A DNA stretch of 64,000 nt from Edaphochlamys debaryana. Taxonomy: Eukaryota > Chlorophyta > Chlorophyceae > Chlamydomonadales. Numbering within the stretch: position 1 is the first letter of the stretch; the number at the start of each line of letters is the position of its first letter. The stretch is taken from positions 1,674,001-1,738,000 of the forward strand of contig JAEHOE010000003.1 of assembly GCA_016858145.1 (NCBI GenBank), in the 5' to 3' direction. Positions 45,572 to 57,835 of this stretch are shown here, one piece after another. The notes under the pieces were generated by a model. The model had not been told where the DNA came from. It ran no database searches and saw only the letters and a list, made by a program, of their open reading frames with translations. A program made the translations under genes and the position numbers.

Positions 45572-48426
45572 TCACGGCCGCCAGCGGCGCTTGGACCACA
45601 CGCCCTGCTCCCTCCACGCCTCCTGCTTGCGCCGCGCCCCCACGGCGGTGGCGGGGGCGTAGGGCAGGGGCCAGGGCGGCACGGCGGTGCAGGCGGGGCT
45701 GAGGTGCGCCGCCATGATTTGGGCCAGGGTCAGGCCCATGGCGAGGGCTGGGGAGGGAGGAAGAGGGGGGGGGTGAGGCGAGGTTGTATCGTTGGGAGAA
45801 GGCATACGAGGGGGCGATAAAGCGGACGGAAGGGTGTACTGTCGGCGGGCCAGCCTTCACGGCGGCGGGCCAACCCCGGGGGCCCTGGTGCGTGCGCCTG
45901 CGCCCTACATCCCTGCTGCTCCCCTCTCCGCACTCTCTTTCCACCCCCCCGCCCCCTTTGGCTCACGGTCGAACAGAGCGACGGTGGCGTTGTCGGCGCA
46001 GCTCCTGCGGCACAGGCGGCTGTCCTCATAGAACACGGCATTGCTGCCCAGGAGCCAGCCGCCCACCGCCGCGTCTGCATACCGGTATCGAGCAAGGTTT
46101 TGGGGAGGGAAGTGAGGGCAAGTGAGAAAGCACGTGGTGGTGGCGGGTTGAGTGCGGGCGGCGCCTGGGTGCCTGGCGGATACGGTATTGTGGGCTGGTC
46201 CTCCGCTGGGGCCGCCGCCAGCCTAGCTGGGGTCGCCCTTTGTGGGGTGCACACGCCCCTCTGTGGAGTGTGGACCCCTAGATGCGCCGAATGAGCGCCT
46301 CTGAGGAGGTCCTACATTCCCTGGTTCCCCAGCCCAGGCCCCTCACCCTCTGTGGCCTGGCTGATGCGCAGTGGCCGCTGCGTGTTCCCCGCCACCCCCC
46401 GGACCGCCCGGGCGCTGAGGGCGTAGAGAGAGCCCATGGGACGCAGGGGGTAGCGCCTGAGGGGGGGGGGGGGGACGGGGATGTGGGTACGGGATGGGCG
46501 CCTGGCTGGTTCGGCAGAGGGCGTGAAGGGCGCAGAGGCGGTTTGAGCGGGTTTAGGGGCGGGGAATTGTTGGGGCAAGGGAAAGGGGCGCTTGCCCCTG
46601 TGCACATCCCCAGCCCAGCAGGCTATGCCCCAGCGACGCACGTTCCGTACAGGGCCGCCCAAGGGTCGTGGGAGCGGTGGGACGCGCGGTACCGCGGCTC
46701 GCCGTTAGTCATGCAGGACACGAGGCTGCGGGAGGGGGGGGGCATGCATGCGGAAGGCCGGGTGCGTGAGGAACGGCTCTTGGGACATGCGGGCGGGGTG
46801 GGGTGCGCACCTCCCCTTCCCCACGCCCTACGCCCACGACCAAGCGCTACGCTTCCTTATATGTCTTCTACTCCCCAACCCCTTCCGCTCACTCTGCGCC
46901 CACCGCCAGCCATTGGTCCGCTGCCATCATCAGCCGCTGGGGGTGGAGGGCGGGTGGCGAACTTGAGGGACAGAGGGGCCTACAGAATGGCATGCACCCA
47001 ATCCCTTTATTCTGCTGGGCCTTCTGCATCCCGCCGGGGATAGGCCCCCTCGGTGGGTGGAGGCGTGTTCTGTGTCCAGTCGGTCCTCCCCCCCCCTCCC
47101 TGCCTGCGGGTGGAGCCACACGTCGTCGTCCGCCTTGACCACGAAGCGAGCGCTGGGGTAGAGCCGGGCCTGAAGCATTGAGGGCGCCCGAGGGCGGCTG
47201 GGCAGGGGTGGGGACGGCACGAGGCCAAGTACAGGGACGCTACCGACAGCTGCACCCCGAGCTGTGCCCTACCCACAAGCACCCTGCCCCCCGCCCCGGC
47301 CGGCCGGCCCCCCTACCCCTACCCCACCCACCACTGTGACGAAGAAGAGCCGCGTCTTGGCGGTGAGGCCCGCGTAGGCCTCTGGGAGCGCGAGCGGGGG
47401 CAGGCCGGGGCGACGCGACACGCGGGGCTCAAGCAGCCAAACCCTGCGGCCGCTCCAGTCCCCCGGTGTAAATCCTTTCTCTCCCCCAACTCCGGCACAG
47501 CAGGTGTCTGCGTCTCCGTGACCTCAAATACCCCGCTCCCATCCATAGCACACCCCTCTCAGGACCCCACCTGTGGTGTTCAGGACCAGCATGTCCCCGT
47601 GCTCCGTCGCCTCCGCCTGCAGCGCCCGCCTCGCCTCCTCCCCCTTGGGCAGCCCCACCACGAAGCGCGCCTCCAGCCCCGGGGCCGCCCCCGCGCCCCC
47701 CACCCACGTGCGCCGAAGCACGGCCCGCCGCGCCGAGTAGTCCCCGGGCGAGAAGGGCGGGGTGCCGGGGGGCGACACGGCTGAGAAGACGCCGACGAAG
47801 ACCCGGCAGGGCTCCGCGGTGGAGTCGACTACGGTACCGGCGGGGCGGGGTGGGGGAAGTGGGGGGAGTGGGGGAAGTGGGGAGTGGGAAGAGGTGATAG
47901 CAAAGTTCCTAGCGAGGGGTGTATAGGGGGTCACTCGGCCGAAAGCGCGCAAGCACATTCCCTGCCCAGGGCTCACCGCCCGCCGGTCGGCTGACCACTC
48001 GCTTAGAAGCGGGCAGGCGCGAGGGCTGCGGCGCCCAGTGCCGGGCCCAGCCGGGGACCGTCTCGTCGAGGCGACCTATGGCCTCGGCTCGGATCTTCGG
48101 GCGGGACAGGTACTCGAATGGATCGGCCCCAGGGTGCCGGGCAAGACCGGCGCTTAGGCGGGTGCCTGAGGCATTGGGAGCAGAGTGAGTTGTGAGCAGG
48201 TGGCGAGGGCGGAGTTTAGGGGTGCCGTGCCGCTCGGTCATGTCAGGATGAATGCCGCAGGCCGTGTCACGTCGAGGCGGGCCCGACCACCTCGCGTACC
48301 GGCCTGCGCCACCTCCAGCTTGCGTTTCTTAGTAAGGCCCGCCGCAGCTTCACGCCCGATGCCTCCCAGGGCGGCAAGCAGAAGCCAAGCGGCCGCCACA
48401 ACACGAATTTGCGAACCGGAAGCCAT
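45572..48426 (-). CDS. GT31 beta-1,3-galactosyltransferase-like enzyme (copy 2)
   Basis: Ten exons in phase: 48426-48300, 48165-47977, 47828-47571, 47381-47335, 47169-47104, 46936-46893, 46725-46642, 46456-46347, 46074-45967, 45747-45572; 402 residues. The ATG at 48426 opens a signal peptide or anchor (VVAAAWLLLAALGGIG). GT31 marks are RVFVGVFSAV, DYSARRAVLRRTWVGG, EARFVVGLPKG, EHGDMLVLNTT, the GLTAKTRLFF helix, FVVKADDDVWLHP (metal-binding DDD), RPMGSLYALSARAV and AVGGWLLGSNAVFYEDSRLC. It is a paralogue of the gene at 12046: the DSRLC/DRRLCRLTC region after the donor-site strand matches well, but exon layouts differ. The intron after WLHPQ uses a GC donor. Golgi glycan or arabinogalactan/HRGP glycosylation is likely; acceptor unknown. 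Confidence 0.87.
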
Positions 48427-49519
48427 GGTCACAAAAAGCCAGCGGGGGCCTCCGCTTGACTGCGCGAGCGCTCTGCCACTCGCTACAGCTTGTAGCTTGC
48501 TAGAGATTGGTTCGTTCAGGACTCGGGGAGCTGCGCCCCATCAAGGACATGGCTCGCAACGGCACCCAACGCTGTCATCACTGCTGTCTTTATTTTATAG
48601 AGCTTCTACTGTTCACGCCTCGCGGCGTCCCCTGCGGTGGTCATGACACTGCGTCTGAATGTCAGCAGGACAAGTTCACACTGGTAACTGCTGCGACGTT
48701 CCCCGCCGTGCACTGGCGGACTGTAGAGCGTACGTTCTACAAACGGTAGCGACTTGCGGTCCGGGCAAAGCAAACCGTATCAGGCGCCGTTGGAAGTCGG
48801 AGAGCCACAGGCGGGCTGCCCGCCCTGCCTGCCCTGTCACCTGCCTCGCTGTACAGCTGCTGCGCAGGCGGCTTTCATACAGACTTAGCGCCTGGGCTTG
48901 AGTTGGCAATTCAGATAACGGAAATGCGTCAGTGCGGGGCAGCTTAGCATGCATGTGCCTCACAGAGCTCAACCGAGTACGCCATGACAGACAACGACTC
49001 TGCCTGCCTCGGCCTAGTGACCCTGCGCCAACGCCAACAACGGCCCACCATGCGACCCCAACCCCACACAAATAAACCAGCGCTCCGCCCCCTCAACCTT
49101 CCTCATCCCTCACACTCTCCTCACGCCTCATTCGTTGTGCTCCCAACCGCCAACCCAACTCCCTACCCCACGGCGGCCACGCCCTGCCACGGTCAACACA
49201 AGCCCTGGCGGCGGCCCCTGGCGGCGGCCCCTGCAGCCCGGGCCGGCACACATTCATCTTGGCTTGCATGTACCGTGCCTTCGCTCACTACCGGTATCCC
49301 GAGCTGCGGCCCCCGCAGACTACGCACCACGCCCTACCACGAGCAACACAACCAAGCGACCTTCACCATCGTTGAGGTCTCCGTAGCCCCGCAGCCCGGG
49401 CGTGTGCCGTGCCGTACCGGGGCCTCACTATCCTGGGCTGCAGCAAACCTGCAAGCCCTCGTTGATGACGTGGGGCAGGCGGCGGGCCGTGCCCCCCTAA
49501 CGATGACGCGCCAGCCGCC
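48427..49519. other. Intergenic region
   Basis: This holds the promoter of the second GT31 gene (minus strand) and the 3' UTR of the Cys-rich secreted protein. A short in-tandem CTGGCGGCGGCCC repeat is at ~49205-49231. I see no gene. Confidence 0.45.
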
Positions 49520-52500
49520 CTACGCCTGCGGCCCTGCCCCCTGCGGTTCCCCCTCTCCCTCGCCCTCCTGCTCACCCGCCGCCATCACGTCGGCCCCCTC
49601 CTGCCCCTGCCCCTGCCCAGGCTCTGCCTCGACGGCCAGGCGCCGGGCCGTCGGCGGCGTCGGCGACTCCGGCGGCGGCGGCGGCACCTCTGGCGGGAAC
49701 GGCGTCGCCGGCGGCTCGCCCGGCGGCGGCTCCGGATTGGGCGGCGGCGCCGGCGGCTTGGGCGGCGCCGGCGGCGGCCGGGGCGGCTTGGGCGGGGACG
49801 GCGGCGCCGGCGGCGGGCGCGGCGGGGACGGGGGCTTGGGCGGGATGGGCGGTATGGGGGGCGAGGGCGGCGCGGGCGGCCGCGGCGGGTCGTTGTTTCT
49901 CGAGGTGAGTCCTCCCTCGAACCCTAGGTACTGGTCCTGGGCATTGGCGTTGATGTCGCCCCAGCTGCCCGTGACGGACTCCTGAACGATGTCCAGCTGA
50001 GGGAACGAGCGAGGGGGAAGGGGGTGGATTGCTGAAAAGGTTCGAGAGTGAAAAGGGAGAGAGGGGGGCGATGCTGGTCGTCTAAAGATGAAGACTTTGG
50101 TGGTGCTACGGTACGATGCTTGCATGCTGGGCGGGCGGCGGGTAGAAGAGTGTATCAAAGCGGCGGGGGCGGGAGCGGCTGTGTAGGCGTGTGCAGATGA
50201 AGACTGACGTGGTGATTAAGGCAGGGATTGCTTGGGGTGCGGGGACTGAGCGGGAACTCCACGCGGCCTGGTACAGGTGGGTCGACCTGACGGCAGAACC
50301 CCAATTCTCCCCTCCCGCTGCCGCTCACCGCATACTTGAACTTGTCGATGGCCGTGTTGAAAAGGGAGGTGAGCGAGTAGGCGTTGAGGCGCTGGACCTG
50401 AGGGGGGGGTGGAAGGGGTGGGGGGCACGAAGGCGAGGCACGCCGGGAGCAACGAGGGTCAGCATGGGGGAAGGGCGGCAGGCTGCGCTGGCAGTGTCCC
50501 AACCCACCAATCAACCGACCAACCGACCGACCAACCGACCGAACGACCAACCGAACAACCGACCTGTGGACCCGTGCGCATGGTGGCGCTGTACCGGTCG
50601 GTCCCCAGCCAGGCCGCATTGACAGCGGTGGCGCACCTGTGTGTGTGGGGGGGGGGACAAGGGGTTCAGCAACCGGGGTTGGGAGCAACTCGAATGAGGC
50701 ACCTGGTGCGATGCGTCCGGGCTGGAGGACCGGGCTTGCGGCACGCACACCCAGCGACGTTTTGTGTCGCCCCGCAGCACCCCTGGCTCCTGCAATCCCT
50801 CCCTGCCTCCCTGAATCCCTCCCCTGCCTCCCTGCCTCCCTCCCTGCATTCCTCCCTCACTCCCTCCCCGCCCACTCACGATTTGAACAGTGGATTGTCG
50901 AACGTACAATTGGGTTCCAGGCCCATACCCGCGCAGGTGCAGTTGGTCACCTGGGTTGGTGGGGTAAAGGCGGGTCAGGAGGGGGATGGTGAGGGGGGCG
51001 GGTGGACGGCACACTAATGGCGCGGGCCTGGGCGCACCCCACCCAGGCTGGCTGGCTGCTGAATGCTAGCATGACCGCTCAGGCCCACTTGGGCCCGCTG
51101 GGGCCCGGTGGGGCCCGCTGGGGCCCCCCACGCAGCGCAGCCCGAGCTTGACCGCCCCCAGTGCGTGGCACCGTCTCGTGGGAGCTCGGCCCTCGCGGGT
51201 CAGGGTACGTGCAAGGGGCCGCCGCGCTGTGTCCATCCTTCATGCTCTCCTGTCCCCTCCCCTCTCCTGTCACCTCCCCCTCCTCCGCCCCCCACCTGGA
51301 TGGCGCACGCCTTGATGTTGGCCTGGCTGCTGGCCACACAGATCTGGCTGTTGGGGCCGCCGCACTCGCCGCAGGTCTGGTCGTACCACTGCATATAAGC
51401 CAGGTCGCCCTTGTCTGGGGGGGGAGGGAGGGGCGGGGGGGGGGTCAGGACGGCGGGATCGGGTGGCCGTGCCATAAAGGAGAGGAGAGGGGAGGGGAGG
51501 CGGTAGAGGTTGTGGGGGCTGGTGGAGCAGGAGGCTGGAAGGCAGCGCGGCAGGGGCAGTGAGGGTGATGGGGAGCGGGGGCGAAGGGTGCCGCGCTCTC
51601 CCTTCTCCGCTTTCAGCCCCATCCCCCGACCCCTCGTCCCTCCCCCTCTCACTGAAGCGCAGCAGCAGCGCCGCCGAGGTCACGAAGCCCGACCCCCCCG
51701 TGAGGCTGCGGTCCCCTGATGCCATGTAGATGGGGGGGGAGGAGATGTTGCCCCTGGGCAGGAGAAGGGGTGCAGAGGAGGGGGGGAAGGGCGGGAGGCA
51801 AAGAGTCAGACCCGCTGTGCCGCAGTGTAAGTGGCATCTCGTCCCCTGCGCCGCAGCCGTGGGTCCGCCTTTCCCTCTACCCCTGCGCCGGGAGGGCGGC
51901 CCGCTTTGGGCCCTAACGGCTCCTTGCGCAAGCCGTGGCCCTCTCCTGCGCCACGCCACGTCCCAGCTCGGCCCAGCTCTCTGCCCTCTCCGCCCTCGCA
52001 AGCCTACAAGAGCCAGGCTCCAATGACCTCGGCCTGTGTTGTCCTCCTTCCGCTTGCTCCAGGTCGGCTGTCACACCGGTACCAACGCCCACTCAGACCA
52101 TCGGGCTCGCTGGCTGCCGCCATACCATCTGGGCTATCCAAACTCTAGCTCGTCAAAGGTCACCCCTCGACCCCCGCACCTGAAGGCCACCATCACGAGC
52201 GTGTTGGGCGTCCGGTTGGTCTGCGGGGCGGCGGGACGGGGGAGGAGCGCATGAGCAGGGCAGCGCCAGCACCGCCACTCAGCCAGCCAGCGCGGGTGGC
52301 AGCGTATGGTGTGCGGCCTGTGTACGGAGGGAGCAACGGGACTGGCGGCAACGCCCGCGACCCGCTCCGCCGCCGCTGCCCTGAACCGCCCCCCTGCAGC
52401 ATCCCGGTGTGCACGCCGCACGCCGCACGCCGCACACCGCACGCAGTGCTGGGCACCAAAGGCTGCACGCAGCAAAGGCTGCACGCAGCGCCCAGCACGA

Positions 52501-53199
52501 GCCCACAGGCAATGCCGCCAGCCCGGGGCGCACCATGGTCCGCGCCACCTCCAGGAAGGGCATGCGGAAGACCTGCAGCCGGTCCACTCGGGCGTTGTAG
52601 ACCGCGAACTTGGCGTTGCCGCCGGTGACGTTCTGGGGAGGGGGGGGGGGCAGAGTGCGAGGAGGGGGATTCGAGAGGAGCTCGGGGTGAGGTGGGGTGC
52701 GAGGGAAGGTGCGGGCGCCGCAAGTTCAGGCGGGGGTGCTCGGGTCCAGGGTAGGGTGAGTGATGGCTACGAGCTAGATGCTGGGTCATGGGCTGGGCGA
52801 GGAGAAAAACGCAGTGGGTGGACTGTGTGTCGGCTGGGAAGGACCCCAGACCCCGCACGCACAAAGAGGAATTGCTGCCAGAGCGGGTTGCACATGCCCA
52901 CGGCCTGGTTAAGGTTGTTGAAGGCCGTTACGAGCGTGTCGTTTCCGTTGGGGATAACCATTAGGCCCACCACGAAGCCGTCGCCCTGGGGCCGGGGGAG
53001 TGGCGAGGCAGGTGGTGGCAGGTGGATGGTCGCAGAAGAAATCGGATAGCAGCACGCCTGACTCCGCGCAGCTCACCCTTGCTATGGTGTTGGGAGCATC
53101 GCAAGGGTTGTATATCTTGGCCCGCACGCAGCTGACCAGCAAGGCCGCTGCGCAGCTCCACAGCAGGGCCATCCTGCGTGGCGCGCCTGCTTGGACCAT
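49520..53199 (-). CDS. Conserved Cys-rich secreted protein with proline-rich tail
   Basis: Ten exons in phase: 53199-53077, 52985-52863, 52632-52534, 52220-52180, 51753-51653, 51414-51296, 50950-50880, 50636-50564, 50397-50329, 49996-49520; 431 residues. It opens with a signal peptide (MALLWSCAAALLVSCVRA). The body has even hydrophobic strands, several N-glycosylation sites (NVT, NRT, NIS, NCT) and Cys motifs such as YDQTCGECGGPNSQIC and CTCAGMG, then NAAWLGTDRYS and NAYSLTSLFNTA. This pattern recalls a family of land-plant secreted or membrane proteins with a CGECGG core and no known function; I cannot name it with certainty. The last exon adds ~60 residues of PPxPP (PPSPP, PPKPP) followed by an acidic Gln/Glu/Gly tail, as in algal hydroxyproline-rich wall proteins. 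A cell-wall or extracellular role is inferred. Confidence 0.7.
50505..50562. repeat. CCAACCGA tandem repeat in an intron
   Basis: Short ACCGACCAACCGA units run for about 55 bp directly next to the donor of exon 50564-50636 of the Cys-rich protein gene. The donor itself (GTCGGT) is part of the repeat, so expansion could alter splicing (inference). Confidence 0.6.
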
Positions 53200-54370
53200 T
53201 GCTGCCACGTATTGCTGCTTCTATAGATGTGGCAGTGCGCACGGTGCGCTACGCGAGGTCACGTAGGAGAAGTCATGGAATCGACCGAAGCCCCGCCAAA
53301 TGCGCAGCTCTGTACCGAGGTTAGGAGAGGCACAGCAAGCAGTATGTATGTATATGTAGTCACTGTGCGCAACCGTTATTATAACAGCCCTGGTCCTGGC
53401 CCATGCGGCAGGCCCTCGGGCAGGCCCCCCACACGCTGCACGCAGGCCCCCCAGCGCCCGCACGTCGGGCTCTCCCGAGTCCCTCACTGTAGCCCTCAAG
53501 CTCCTTTCGCCCCGCGCATCGTGCACTCACAGTGCAGGTTGCTTTACACCCTCTCCAGATTTCGCGCACCCTCCACGGTCCACGCCGTCCTGGTCGAACC
53601 GCGAACGCAGCACCCTACAGCACTGAGGCCAGCGTGCGGGTCGTGGTGCTCTCCCTTCCTTCGCAGCACCCTCCAGCCCCTCCCTTGCTACCTTACCCAC
53701 CACTGGCCCATAGGGCATCCACGGCTTCACACCCCCAGAGGGAGGACGCCCATGGCTGTCGCCTCGCAATGACGGGGGGCAGTGTGATGGTCGCCTTCCT
53801 CCCACCGTCCCTCAGCGAGCGCACACGTGCAAACGGATCGTACGGAATGGGTATACGCCTGTGACACTTGTCTGCCCGGCACACATCCGTCCTGCCAACA
53901 CCACGTAAGAGACAGCTGCGACGGCCAGCAGCAGGCTTCCCCTCCATTGCGTGGGCCAGCAATCGCGCCCCCGCGTAATAGGGGCGAGCCCAAGATACGT
54001 GCGTCCGCATCCGCATCCGTCACATGTCCGCATACATACCGGCCTAGTGCGAAGCCCTGACACAGTAGACCCCACGCCAAGTCAGGTCGAACACTGCGGG
54101 CTGTACCGGTGCGCTGCCCAAGACCATGCGCTCAACTCGCACGCACGCACGGTCGCAGTCCCATACACGGGAGTCCTACAGGCACAGCCTCCACCCCTCA
54201 CCCTCCGCACGGCCTCCGGCCAACACACGGCCTGCGGCCTTGCACCTTCGCCTCACCCGAGCCCCCGCATCCGCGCGCCGAGCTCCCGCCCTGGCCACGC
54301 ACAGCAGCGCCAGCCCTCCCTCCTCTCCCCTTCACACTCCCCTCTGCCCCCTCCACCACCCCCCCTACCC
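53200..54370. other. Intergenic region
   Basis: This holds the promoter of the Cys-rich protein gene and the 3' UTR of the histone stem-loop-binding protein gene, both on the minus strand. A TGTAA word on the minus strand lies near 53541. Nothing coding is supported. Confidence 0.45.
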
Positions 54371-57300
54371 TCACAGCCCCACCTCCTCCAGCTCCGCGTC
54401 ATCGCACGGCTCCAGCCCCTCATAGTCCTCCTCCTCCCACTCCCGGAACAGGTCCTCCCCGCCCCCAGCCACCTTCATGGGCGACGGCCGGGTCCCACGC
54501 CGCCCCGCGGACCCCGGCGGGGACGCACCCACGCCTGCAGCGGAACCGCCCAGGCGGCTCTTGTAGGGGGAGGGGCCGGAGGGGCCGGAGCGCCCCGGCC
54601 CGCGGGCGGGGCTGAGGGCGGCGTGGGGTGGGATGCGGGGTGGGTCAGCGGTGGAGGTGGCGGCGGCGGCGGCGGCGGAGCGGGAGGCGGCGGGGGGCGC
54701 GGTCATGGGCAGGGGCGGGTCGCAGGGCGGGTCGGCGCAGCGGCCCGCGGGCGAGGGCGCGGGGCGCGAGTCGGCGGCGGTGGCGGGGGGTGCGGACTGG
54801 GGGGCCAGGGGCTTGCCGGCGGCGGGGCTGGTGAGCAGCTTGGAGGGGTTCGGGTTGCCGGGCGCCTGGACAAAAGGGAAGTGAGCGGGTAGGTGGGGGT
54901 GGCTTGACCGACGGTTGACTGACGTGGGGACACCGGGGATAGCAAGCCTGAGGTCAGTGGCCTCCTGCCCACCAGCTCACGGCGGCTAGGGGTCGCGGAC
55001 CCCGCGTCGAGCCTTGGCGCGCAACAAAGCGTGCTGGACTCCGGTACCTTCCCCAACCATACAGCCACACCGCTTCAGTGACCGGCGCTTCCCCCAACCA
55101 CACAATTTCCCATGACCGGCGCGCTGGCTCACGCCCTCCACCCCACACCCAATCCCTCGCGTCACCCCGTGCCCTGCCCCGCACGGCCCGCGGCTCACCC
55201 CGTCGAATGCGCGGCCGAAGGGGCGCTTGCGGCCTCCGTCCGGGGGGGCGGCGCGGGCGTGGCTCGGCTCCAGGTAGCCATCCAGGGAGCCCTGCGGGGG
55301 GGGGGGGGAGGGGAGGAGGCAGGGAGGTGGAAAGTGGTTGAGCTGAGCAGGTGTCGACATGCGAGGGGGATCCTGGAGCCGGCTCAAAAGAGTGGTGCGC
55401 ATGCCAGGCGCCCACATCCCCGCCTCGCCCAGCTCCGCCTTCCGACACTCCCTTCCCCACCCCTTCCCCACCCACCCTGGAGCGGCTGCTGTTGGTGGGG
55501 GAGGAGGCCACCGCCGACACCGCCACGTCATCGCTGGAGCGGCCGGTCCAGCCCCGGGGCGCGTAGGCGTTGGGCACCTGGGGGTGAGGGGGGCAGTGCG
55601 GGGCGGGGGCGATGTGTGCGCAAAGGGGTCACGACGATGCATGCGGTAATGCGCTGGGGCTGGGGCTGGGGCGAGGGCCAGGCTGCAACCGTGGTGCGGC
55701 TGGCCCAGCGCAAGTGCGCTACCCGGAGCTAGAGCGACGTGGCGACAGCAGCAAGGAAGCAAGACCTTGCACCCAAGTCCCCACCTTGCGCTCCTCGCCC
55801 TCCTCTAGCTCCGTGTCGTACTTGTGCAGGAAGCGCCGCCACACGCGGACCTGCGGCAACGGAGGTGGAGGTGCAGACGGGGTGGGGTGGTAAGATGCGT
55901 GGCGGGGTGGGTTGCGGCAGGCAGGCACGGGTCAGACCAGCCTCAGACCAGCCTCCAGGACGCGCTCGTATGCTCACGCTCTTCACAAGCCCGCACCCCC
56001 AGCTCCATCGCCGCCTTCCCCCCACCTGGCCGTCGAAGCAGCGCTTGCTGATGTTCTGGTTGATGTCGGGGGTGACGGCGTCAAGGCACTGGTCCCCGCG
56101 CCGCCGCCGCTTGTCCCTGCAGGGGGCAGCCGGGACAGGGGATGAAGGGGGACGTGAGGACGGTGGGTGACGGACGGAGACGGGATTGGCACTACCAGCG
56201 GAGGGTTGCAGAAGCCTCCACCCGCCCCCATCCGCCCTCAGCAGCAGCGGCGGACTCGCGAGCCCCGCACCGCCGCGGACCCTCACACCAGGGGGTTTCC
56301 CTACCACGCTGCACGACGCGACCAGCGATGCTATCTTCCGTTGGCAGAAGTGCGGAGGGCCGGCACTTTTAGGCCCTGGCCAGTGGCAAAAGTGCGAAAG
56401 CGGGCAGCACTTTGCAGCCTCCGGCAGCCCTGAAAGTGCCGGCGCGCCCGCCGTGCAGGACACTAACCCAAGCTTCCCAGTTCCTAACCGGGTTCCTCTC
56501 CCTTACTGGCAGCCCTGGCTGCCGGGCCTTTCCGGGTTCTGGACCCCCCCCCCCTCCCCGTAACTGACACTCCTGTCATCCAGCCGTGTGCACAGCACGC
56601 CCACGACGGGGCGAAAAAGTGAAGGCGCGGACAGCACTTCGGGCCATTCACAACAGTAGAAAGTGAAGCCGTCTCTGCACTTTCTTGGATTTTAGCCCGG
56701 AAATGTGCCACCGGCTTCACAGCAACACTGGACGCGACCCGCCCCTCAGCGCCGTCCACGCAGCAGCCCCAGACCCCATCGCCCCCATGCCGCCCGCCCT
56801 CACCCTTGAACGCCCCGCCCCCGCACCCCCCCAATCCCGCTCAACATCATGCGCCCCTGCTCATCCGCCCCCAACGGCCTCACTTGGGCACCTCCTTGAG
56901 GTAGCGCTGGTAGCCAATGGTGTTCTTGCCATAGTCGATCTGCTTCTGGCGCTGGGCCAGGCGGTGCTCGTCCAGGTCCTGAAGGGGAAAGAAGGGAGGG
57001 AGGAGGGGGGAGGAGGGGTGGTGGATATGAGGCGAGGCGTGGCAGGGGAAGGAGGCGGGAGCGGGCTTAGGCCGGGACCGGGCCCAGAATCTGGGTGGAG
57101 GTAGATGGCTCCAGCTCCTCCATTCCACCGTTGTCGGCGCTCGCCCGTCCTCCTGCCCAAGCTCCAGGCCAGCCCTCGCAGTTGCGGACGAGCCGCCTTC
57201 ACCGCATCCACCCTGCCCAACCCTGCTCAACTTACACCCATCCTCCCAGCCTCTCCCACCCCATCTCCCCAGCTGCCCGCCCCCCTGACCCCCGCGACGC

Positions 57301-57835
57301 ACCGCCGGCACCGGCTTGTCCTTGTCAGCGCCTCCCCCCGAGCTCGGGCGCTTCTGCCAGCGGGGGGCGCCGCTGGAGCTGCCGGGGCCGGAGGAGCCCT
57401 CGCGCCCCCGGCGCCTGTCGCCTAGGTCAAAGGGCTCATCGTTGACCGGGATCCGGTCCGTGGGCACTGCGCGGGGAGTCGAAGCGCGCGGCGTCGTAAG
57501 CTGGGTGTGGAGAGTGGGCGCGAGGGTGAAGCTCAGGGGTGGGGTTGGCGGGAGGGTGCGTGGCAATTAGAGGAGCGAAGAAGGGCGCTTGCGAGGCGGA
57601 GCTGGAGGGGCAGCTGTCGGCGGCAAGTCTCGGGCTTTTGCGCGCCGGGAACTGCTCTCTTTCCAGCGGGGATCCAGAGCTCCTGCCGGTATTGAGCGCT
57701 GCCCCGCTGCTTCAAGCTCGGGGGTCGCGCTCACGCCCGCTGCCCGGCATGCTCACTTGGGATGTAGTCTGGCACGTCATCCACGTAGAAGTCGGCACTG
57801 ACATCCTTTGCGCGCCCTGTTATCGTGCTAGTCAT
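54371..57835 (-). CDS. SLBP: Histone mRNA stem-loop-binding protein
   Basis: Eight exons in phase: 57835-57757, 57466-57303, 56978-56884, 56116-56026, 55850-55785, 55577-55476, 55291-55199, 54865-54371; 394 residues. The RNA-binding domain is unmistakable: RLAQRQKQIDYGKNTIGYQR followed by YLKEVPK, then TPDINQNISKRCFDGQVRVW and RRFLHKYD. SLBP binds the 3' hairpin of replication-dependent histone mRNAs and directs their processing, export and translation in S phase. The usual TPNK turn reads TPDI here. A ~165-residue low-complexity Pro/Ala/Ser tail ends in an acidic EWEEEDYEGLEPCDDAELEE segment. The start is the ATG at 57835, giving an acidic N-terminus (SADFYVDDVPDYIP). It is divergent to the flavoenzyme gene starting at 58688. 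Confidence 0.9.
56345..56690. repeat. Short inverted AAAGTGC / GCACTTT repeats in an SLBP intron
   Basis: Words such as GAAAGTGC, AAAAGTGCG, GGCACTTT and GCAGCACTTTG recur in both orientations over ~350 bp of the 56883-56117 intron. They may be remnants of a small hairpin-forming element. No boundary is clear. Confidence 0.4.
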
